Positions 57,640 through 64,000 of a stretch of DNA of 64,000 nucleotides are shown piece by piece; within the stretch, counting starts at the first letter, position 1, and each line of letters opens with the position of its first letter. The DNA is from Odobenus rosmarus divergens. Taxonomy: Eukaryota > Chordata > Mammalia > Carnivora > Odobenidae. Below the pieces are notes generated by a model. The model was not told the DNA's origin, did no database searches, and worked only from the letters and a program-made list of their open reading frames with translations. Position numbers and translations under genes: made by a program. The stretch is from NCBI RefSeq assembly GCF_000321225.1, contig NW_004450329.1, positions 1,494,356 to 1,558,355 of the forward strand, in the 5' to 3' direction.

Positions 57640-58110
57640 GATTTTATCACTCAACCTTTCCCCATGTTAATTAAGGAAGATTTGATATATCGTTTGAAAT
57701 AACTGCTATCTTATATTTCATAATATGGATTCACTAAATTTATTCTTGTAACAACAGTTTTTCAAGATTGTTTCCAAAGTGTTTTTTTGTTTTGTTTTGT
57801 TTTTTGTCAGCACAAGTAATACTGTATTGGACATTCTTGTACATAAAGCTGTACTTACCAATGCTTTCGCTTCTAAACTCTCTAAAAAGAAATCTACATG
57901 AGTAAGATTATTGGGTCAAAGATTATGTGTACTTAAATTTTAATATATATATTTATAGATTTCTTTCCAAAAAAATACGGTAGAAATCTACCATCCCGCT
58001 ATATGCAATATATTTCAAAGCAACCATCTCTCTGACTCCTTGTCAGGGTTAATTGGTTGCTGGTAATTTGGATTTTCTTTTTTATGCAATGCCTATTCCC
58101 AAAGTCTGCC
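57640..58110 (-). mobile_element. Ancient L1 3' fragment, antisense (copy 2)
   Basis: The same module recurs: ggacattcttgtacataaag, aagattattgggtcaaagat, tttctttccaaaaaaatacg. It follows copy 1 in the same orientation. Confidence 0.65.
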
Positions 58111-58739
58111 AATTTTTCTATGTATTTCTATCTTTTTCCTCATAATTTTGGAAAATACTTGTGTAATGAATATGTGTACTTTTACATACACCCTTTTGTC
58201 TGTCCTATGGATTGCAAATAATTTATTCCAAATATACTCTTTGTCCTTTTTTTTCTGGTCTTTTTTAATTAGTTGTGTAAAAAATGTGCTAAAGTGCTCA
58301 ATATTAACAATAGCAGGGTCCATGGCAACTGTGCAAATGAAGGGTGACATACTCTATGTCTAGTATTTAAGAGTTATAAGTTAAACTGTTATAAAATAAA
58401 CTGTTAAAGAAAATATATTCTATCTCCAACTTTCAATAACATACCTTCATAATCACATCAAAACCCAGTTTATCATTTAGAATTCTACCCCTGAAAATGG
58501 TGGCACAGGGATAACTGACCCTTGGACCACTATCAAGGGAAAGATAGTGATCTCTGTTTGCTGGACTTTAAACAGTAATCTGTTACAGCTTTCTCTCCTC
58601 CTGTCTGTCTCCCTCTGTTTGTTCCTTTATTCCATTCCTTTTCATTCCCTTGGTCAATTACCTTTGAACAATGTTTAGTAGAAGCCATGATAGTCATGAT
58701 TCTAGTCATGTTCCTGACTACATAGAAAATTACTTTAAA
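58111..58739. other. Unassigned sequence
   Basis: An 85-codon minus frame (58093-58350) overlaps its start, with no known motif. Confidence 0.4.
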
Positions 58740-59060
58740 GTCTCATTGTGAAGTATGATGATTGCTACAAATTTCTGAGAGATATATTTGATCAAGTTAA
58801 GAAGATAGTATTTATTCATTATCTCCTAAATATGTTCATGCCGAACGATTGTTTATTTTATCAAAATACTTTTCTGCACCATGACATGATGGCAGAGTCT
58901 GATTTTTTCAGTCTATTAATGTTGTATATAACACTGATTTCTGACTTTAAACATCCTTCATTCTTAAATAATCATTTTTTATGTTTTATATATATTTATA
59001 TTTTTCATAAATTTCTATTAATACATTTTTAACTCACTTTGGGGGCTACTTCACTAAATA
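58740..59060 (-). mobile_element. Ancient L1 RT-region fragment, antisense
   Basis: atcaaaatacttttctgcac, then tcagtctattaatgttgtat ataacactgattt matches the antisense of the L1 segment encoding the RT region upstream of FADD. Confidence 0.75.
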
Positions 59061-60359
59061 TTTCTAAGCATGGCACTTGTGTGGTTTTGATTTTGCTTTT
59101 TAAAAGTGTGTTATTGTCCATTTCCTGGATTTGTAGGTCTTCCATCAGTAGCCATGAACTCATTTATGATGTTGCTTTCATCTTGTTGCAGCTCCATTCA
59201 TACATCATTACCCTCTGGAGAGCAACTGGGAAATACTTTCAGTATGTGTACATTCCATTTTATTTGTCATTTGGTAATTCTGGCTTGCACAGGTTGTGTG
59301 TGGGTAAAAACCCCATTCATTGAACCACCCCATGCTTTTCCATTTTTCCATTCTAACTGGAGGAAGACTGTAACCTGGGATTGAGAGCAGAAACTAGATA
59401 TGCATCTTAAATTTCCACTTAACCTTTGCACATGTTTCTACATCTGAACCTGCATAGGGTTATTATTTTTTTAGTTGACTCTTCCAGCTCTTGTTTTGTC
59501 AGTTTCTTTTTCAGTCATCCCTGCTTCATTCAAGGGGAGTTTTCTTTGTAAATAGACATTACTGCTCTGGCTTAGTAGCCATCATTCTTCATAAATCTAA
59601 TACAAGTTATTAATTCCATGAGGCAATCATAAATACTCAGTTTCTATGAAGCAGTTCAAGAATTTTCTTAGGAATAAAATACACAAGGTTGAGAATCTGG
59701 GCTGTAAGAGATTTATTTTCTGCATTCTCAGAAGTTATTCTCGCATACTCATATTTTCCATATTTTGTTCTACATAGTTTACAGGCAAATGAATTGTTTC
59801 CTTGATGGATGCATAAATTATTGCCTGCCAAACAAATACTACCCTTAGACTTCATGAGTAATTAAAAAAATGAAACATGAAACATTCTTTTTGAAGTGAA
59901 AATTCTTTAGTATTTAATTGTATATAACAATGGGATGGAAAAAGTGAATATCTAGGAAAATACAGTGAACTAGGAGGTAAGAGATCTGGACTTAGTTTGC
60001 GTCCAATTTGAATGCACATTGGATATAACTTAAGTTTTCAATCCATTGTTTTATATATTATTTTAAATAAAATAAATCAAGCTTTTTATATAAATTCTAA
60101 ACACAAAGAGAAAAATTTTCAATAATCTTACCCTTCTTCAAACTAACAGTGAACAATTTGGAGTATATATATTAATATCTTCATCTAACCTCATGCTGTT
60201 TGTTGTTATTTTCTAATATAGGGTTGTATTACTAAATACTACCATTGCCTGATTGTTTGACTTAATGATACACCAGGGGAAGTTCTGCAAGGTGATAGCT
60301 ACAGATATATCTCAATTTTATTATGTAAGAGATATTAGATAGTTGGAAATTCAGATTTT
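59061..60359. other. Unassigned sequence
   Basis: Overlapping plus frames at 59039-59384 are without known domains. No repeat named in 1.3 kb. Confidence 0.4.
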
Positions 60360-60780
60360 CTAGGTTTTTGATGTTTGTTTTTGCCACTCAAGCAATTCTG
60401 CAATAAAAATAACTATATGTATATTCTTATATATTTCACATAGCCTTTTATTTAATTAAAATTGATTCACACACTTAGGATTCTCATGTGAAAGCTTATT
60501 ATTATTATTATTATTATTATTAACTATTACCTTTACTTTGGGTATTGTGAGATAATCCCCAAAACATTGTGACAATTGTTATTTCCACAAGTAATGGATG
60601 AGAGTAACAATATTATCAACAGCCCCATAATGTATCTAAACTTTTATCAAATTGATGGACTAAAAATGATATTAAATTATAGTTTTAATTTGAATTTTAA
60701 TAACTAGTATTGATTTAATATCTTTATTAGTCATTCTGATACCCTTGATAATCAGTTGTCTGTTACATACTTGTGGACGA
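60360..60780 (-). mobile_element. Ancient L1 fragment, antisense
   Basis: cacaagtaatggatgagagt, ttttaatttgaattttaata and gataatcagttgtctgt recall the antisense L1 'accagcagtgtatgagagt...tttgcattt' order. Confidence 0.5.
60496..60531. repeat. (ATT)11 microsatellite
   Basis: Uninterrupted trinucleotide run. Confidence 0.95.
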
Positions 60781-61096
60781 TATCGTGACTAAGGGGAAGA
60801 CAGTGGACATAGCCCTGGAGCAAGACAAACAGTGTGTGCTGTCATCTTTCACACTTAAATGCAATTGGTTATTGATACTCTTTGATGGTGAAGATCGGAA
60901 AAAAAGTATATTTACCATAACAGTAGTTACATACTAAAGGCCAGATGGTATACTGATATGTTCCTGGTACAGGCTCACTCCATGCTAATGGTGTTACAAC
61001 TTGTAAGTTATAGTAACAAGTTTAGTTTCCTAACAATAGATTTTTGAAGGCAATAAAAACAAACTGACTATAGTTTTGATGGAGATCTGTACTCTT

Positions 61097-61285
61097 TTTT
61101 TTTTTTAAGATTTTATTTATTTGACAGAGACACAGCGAGAGAGGGAACACAAGCAGAGGGAGTGGGAGAGGGAGAAGCAGGCTTCCCATGGAGTAGGGAG
61201 CCCGACGCGGGGCTTGATCCCAGGACTCTGGGATCATGACCTAAGCTGAAGGCAGACCCTTAAGGACTGAGCCACCCAGGTGCCC
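61097..61285 (-). mobile_element. CAN-SINE type A, first of a pair
   Basis: TSD ctgtactctt at 61087-61096 and 61286-61295. The right TSD overlaps that of the next SINE. Confidence 0.97.
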
Positions 61286-61302
61286 CTGTACTCTTGTAAC
61301 TT

Positions 61303-61499
61303 TTTTTTTTAAAGATTTTATTTATTTATTTGACAGAGAGAGACACAGCGAGAGAGGGAACACAAGCAGGGGGAGTGAGAGAGGGAGAAGCAGGCCTCCC
61401 GTGGAGCAGGGAGCCCGATGCGGGGCTCGATCCCAGGACCCTGGGATCATGACCTGAGCTGAAGGCAGCCGCCTAACGACTGAGCCACCCAGGTGTCCC
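61303..61499 (-). mobile_element. CAN-SINE type A, second of a pair
   Basis: Perfect TSD tactcttgtaactt at 61289-61302 and 61500-61513. Same orientation and very similar to its neighbour. Confidence 0.98.
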
Positions 61500-61684
61500 T
61501 ACTCTTGTAACTTAAGTCACTGATAGTGGTGCTAATTTATGAAATTTATCATGGGATCAAGCATTGCTTTTGCTTTATTACATTAGTTCAGTGGGGGCAT
61601 TTTCAGGAACTTCCACTTGATACTTTCTTGTATAATGACTCTTAACTTTTATGAAATAATTATAAAATGGAAAAGATAAACAAA

Positions 61685-62200
61685 GCCCAATGTCCGCAAT
61701 AGCCAAACTGTGGAAACAACTGAGATGCCCTTCAACAGATGAATTCAGGATAAAGAAGATGTGGCCCATATATACAATGGAATATTACTCAGCCATCAGA
61801 AAGGATGGATACCCAACTTTTATATCAACATGGATGGGACTGGAGGAGATTATGCTAAGTGAAATAAGTCAAGCAGAGAAAGTCAATTATCATATGATTT
61901 AACTTATTTGTGGAACATAAGGAATAGCATGGAGGACATTAGGAGATGGAAGAGAAAAATGGGGGTGGATTGGAGGGAGAGACGAACCATGAGAGACAAT
62001 GGACTCTGAGAAACAAACAGGGTTTTAGAGGTGAGGGGGGAGGTGGGATTGGTTAGCCCGGTGATGGGTATGAAGGAGGGCACGTACTTCATGGAGCACT
62101 GGGTGTTATGCGAAAACAATGGATCGTGGATCACCACATCAAAAACTAATGATGCATTGTATGGGGACTAACATAACATAATAAAATTAAAAAAAAAAAG
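61685..62200 (+). mobile_element. Young carnivore L1, 5'-truncated 3' end
   Basis: Starts within the ORF2 3' end (aatagccaaactgtggaaac, tatacaatggaatattactc), continues through a G-rich 3' UTR (gggtgttatgcgaaaacaat) and ends in taaaattaaaaaaaaaa. A CAN-SINE sits in the poly-A tail. The left flank aaaagataaacaaag and the region after the tails (aaaagactaataaag) may be its TSD. Confidence 0.93.
61690..61902 (+). pseudogene. L1 ORF2 C-terminal end
   Basis: A 70-codon frame reads IAKLWKQLRCPSTDEF, then IKKMWPIYTMEYYSAIRKDG and TWMGLEEIMLSEISQAEK. It is the C-terminal end of L1 ORF2p with the MW-IYTMEYY signature, still in frame. It lacks everything upstream, so it is inert. Confidence 0.93.
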
Positions 62201-62202
62201 AA

Positions 62203-62400
62203 GGGCGCCTGGGTGGCTCAGATGGTTAAGTGTCTGCCTTCAGCTCAGGTCATGATCCCAGAGTCCTGGGATCGGGTCCCGCATCGGGCTCCGTGCTCCT
62301 TGGGAGCCTGCTTCTCCCTCTGCCTCTCTCTCTCTCTCTCTGTCTGTCTCTCATGAATAAACAAATAAAATCTTTAAAAAAAAATAAAATAAATAAAAAA
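62203..62400 (+). mobile_element. CAN-SINE inside an L1 poly-A tail
   Basis: The head gggcgcctgggtggctcaga follows A10-aagaa. The tail merges into a long A-rich (AAAAG)n tract to about 62427. Confidence 0.96.
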
Positions 62401-62689
62401 GAAAAAAGAAAAAAAAGAAAAGAAAAGACTAATAAAGTAACAAACTTCTGACATAATGGCTAAAAAATAATAGAGAGAGACAAACAATTTACACACACAA
62501 ACACACACAAATAATGGTAGGTATAAAAAGGAGACATATGTTTAACTATACTAAGTATTAATAATAACAAGACATGTCTAATCTCAAAAATATAGCAATA
62601 CATTTGAAAACTCCCAAAAGGAACAATGTCCTAAATACATATATATATATTCACTGAATATATGCTCAGTAGGAAATAAATGATAAGAA

Positions 62690-63865
62690 AAGACATATAA
62701 ATATTAAAGATGATAAACTCTCCCCCACTTGAGTGCTATAAGATAGCTAAAAGAGAAAGAATTCTCCCAAAATCTTCTGGAGTCACTGTAATCTTCATAA
62801 CAAACCAGCCAAGTACTATATTTGCTATTTTCATTCATGAATATAGATGTAAACATTTCTAAACAGTTCAGCAAACAAAATCCAATAATGTGTGTAATAA
62901 TAATATGACAAAGTCAACTTTCTAGGAGTGCAATAATTATGCAACATAAAGTCTGTTGACGTTCTTTACCACATTATTAAAGTGGGAAATTAATCTGAAT
63001 AGCTGTAGAAAATGTTATATGGTCTATTTCAACACACATTTGTTTTAAAACCCTGAAAAAATTAGGAATAGTAGGAGACTTCTTTTATATAATAGAGATT
63101 GTCTGCATTATCATATATCATGCCTAATGTACAACATTAGAATTTGTTATTTTAAATTCAGAAATAAAAATACATTACTTCTCATATCTTTCATCAGTAT
63201 AGAAATGGGAACTCTGACCAGACTAGAGGACTAAGAAATAAATAACAGGAAGAAAATTTCAAAGAAAGCAAGAAATCTGTCATTAATTGAATACAATATG
63301 ATTTCGCATATATAAACACAGGTATTCTAAAGGCAGATATATAGTATAAAGCTCAGCAAATTTGCTGGAGGTAAGATCAATACATAAAAATTAATTAAAT
63401 ACCTTTTTATCAACTCATAGACCATATACTTTTAAGAGTCCTAAATGTATATTAGTCATAAAATAAAAGCTCCTAGTAATAAATCTAATGATATCTGTGC
63501 ATGACCCTAATTGAAGAGGAAATAATGTGTACATGTGTATATGTTTGTATATATATATATACTTATTTTTTATAAAAGATCCAATATTGTAGATATGTTA
63601 ATTACCCTTACATTAAAATTAGATTTAATTACAATGTAGATATGTTAATTACCCTCACATTAAAATTAGATTTAATTACAAAGTCTTCCAGGGTATTTTA
63701 TGGAACTTGAAAAAGAAGTTCTAAATTGAATGTAAAAAATAAAGGATCAAGATTATTTAAGCAGCAGTATTATGCGGAACAACCAAAAAGGTGAAAATAA
63801 TCCACATGTCCATCAACTGATGGATAGTTAAACAATATATAATATATCCATATAATAGAATATTA
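62690..63865 (+). mobile_element. Ancient L1 ORF2 remnant, sense
   Basis: aacaaaatccaataatgtgt, ccacattattaaagtgggaa and aaaattaggaatagtaggag follow the L1 RT region. Near 63800, aatccacatgtccatcaact gatgga is the ORF2 C-terminal part, so a large middle piece is missing. Confidence 0.72.
63588..63681. repeat. 47-bp tandem duplication
   Basis: Two adjacent 47-base copies starting tgtagatatgttaattaccc, one mismatch (t/c). It lies within L1-derived sequence. Confidence 0.97.
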
Positions 63866-64000
63866 TTTTTTTAAGATTTGATTTATTTATTTGACAGCAG
63901 GGGGAGCAAGTGAGCACAAGTAAGGGGAGCAGCAGAGGGAGAGTGAGAAACAGGCTCCCTGATGCAGGACTTGATCACAGGACCCTGAGATCATGACCTG
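63866..64000 (-). mobile_element. CAN-SINE, cut by window end
   Basis: ttttttaagatttgatttat then ttatttgacagcagggggag and gatcatgacctg; the head lies beyond the window. Confidence 0.93.

Noticed and set aside
59039..59384. Overlapping 94- and 92-codon plus frames
   Set aside because: Two overlapping frames of similar length without domains in AT-rich intergenic DNA look like chance.

Overview
This is an AT-rich, gene-poor stretch of mammalian nuclear DNA from the order Carnivora, most likely an arctoid caniform (bear, seal or mustelid group). The diagnosis rests on 37 tRNA-Lys-derived CAN-SINEs, recognised by the head motif gcctgggtggctcag, an internal (CT/GA)-rich block and an AATAAA-type A-rich tail. 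Their sequences differ from the SINE types I recall as typical of dog and of cat. The window also carries the 3' and 5' ends of a carnivore-specific L1. I found no convincing protein-coding exon, rRNA, functional tRNA or CRISPR. Essentially every long open frame falls in a repeat or has no recognisable content.

Layout. 1-1.3 kb: 5' UTR of a young L1 on the minus strand with an intact 5' end, then a SINE. 1.7-4.5 kb: probable ancient L1 remnant. 4.9-6.4 kb: possible old LTR-type remnant. 6.7-7.5 kb: ancient antisense L1. 9.0-15.8 kb: near-full-length but decayed L1 (L1MA/L1MB-like, plus strand) broken by nested SINEs. 15.8-18.5 kb: further L1 pieces in opposing orientation. 19-25 kb: L2, MIR, SINEs and a repeat-poor, higher-GC stretch. 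26.0-27.6 kb: antisense L1. 27.6-28.6 kb: a Tigger DNA transposon split by a solo LTR. 30.7-31.1 kb: AT-rich tract. 32.5-33.3 kb: MLT1-type LTR plus internal sequence. 34.1 kb: MER5-group hAT element. 35-39 kb: MIR and L2 relics and SINEs. 39.9-42.5 kb: antisense L1. 43.5-45.7 kb: sense L1 with four SINEs in it. 46.8-49.8 kb: mostly unassigned, possibly single-copy. 49.87-50.09 kb: assembly gap next to a GAAA tract. 50.8-51.3 kb: a well-preserved solo ERV LTR. 51.3-52.7 kb: antisense L1. 54.0-54.4 kb: L1 fragment interrupted by an unidentified insertion with a duplicated TG repeat. 56.6-57.0 kb: L2. 57-60.8 kb: antisense L1 fragments. 61.1-64 kb: paired SINEs, a young L1 3' end carrying a SINE in its tail, sense L1 ORF2 relics, and a SINE cut by the window end.

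The insertions form a readable order of events: MIR, L2, ancient L1, Tigger and MER5 as the oldest layer; L1MA-type copies, MLT1 and the solo LTRs in between; then at least two CAN-SINE lineages. In this annotation, type A SINEs have the tail-proximal block with acacaagcaggg / gtgttccctctc. Type B SINEs have gcacgagagggaagagggtcag / ctgaccctc and the head variant tcctggagtcc. Target-site duplications (TSDs) were read directly wherever given. Repeat family names come from remembered consensus features, not from a database search.
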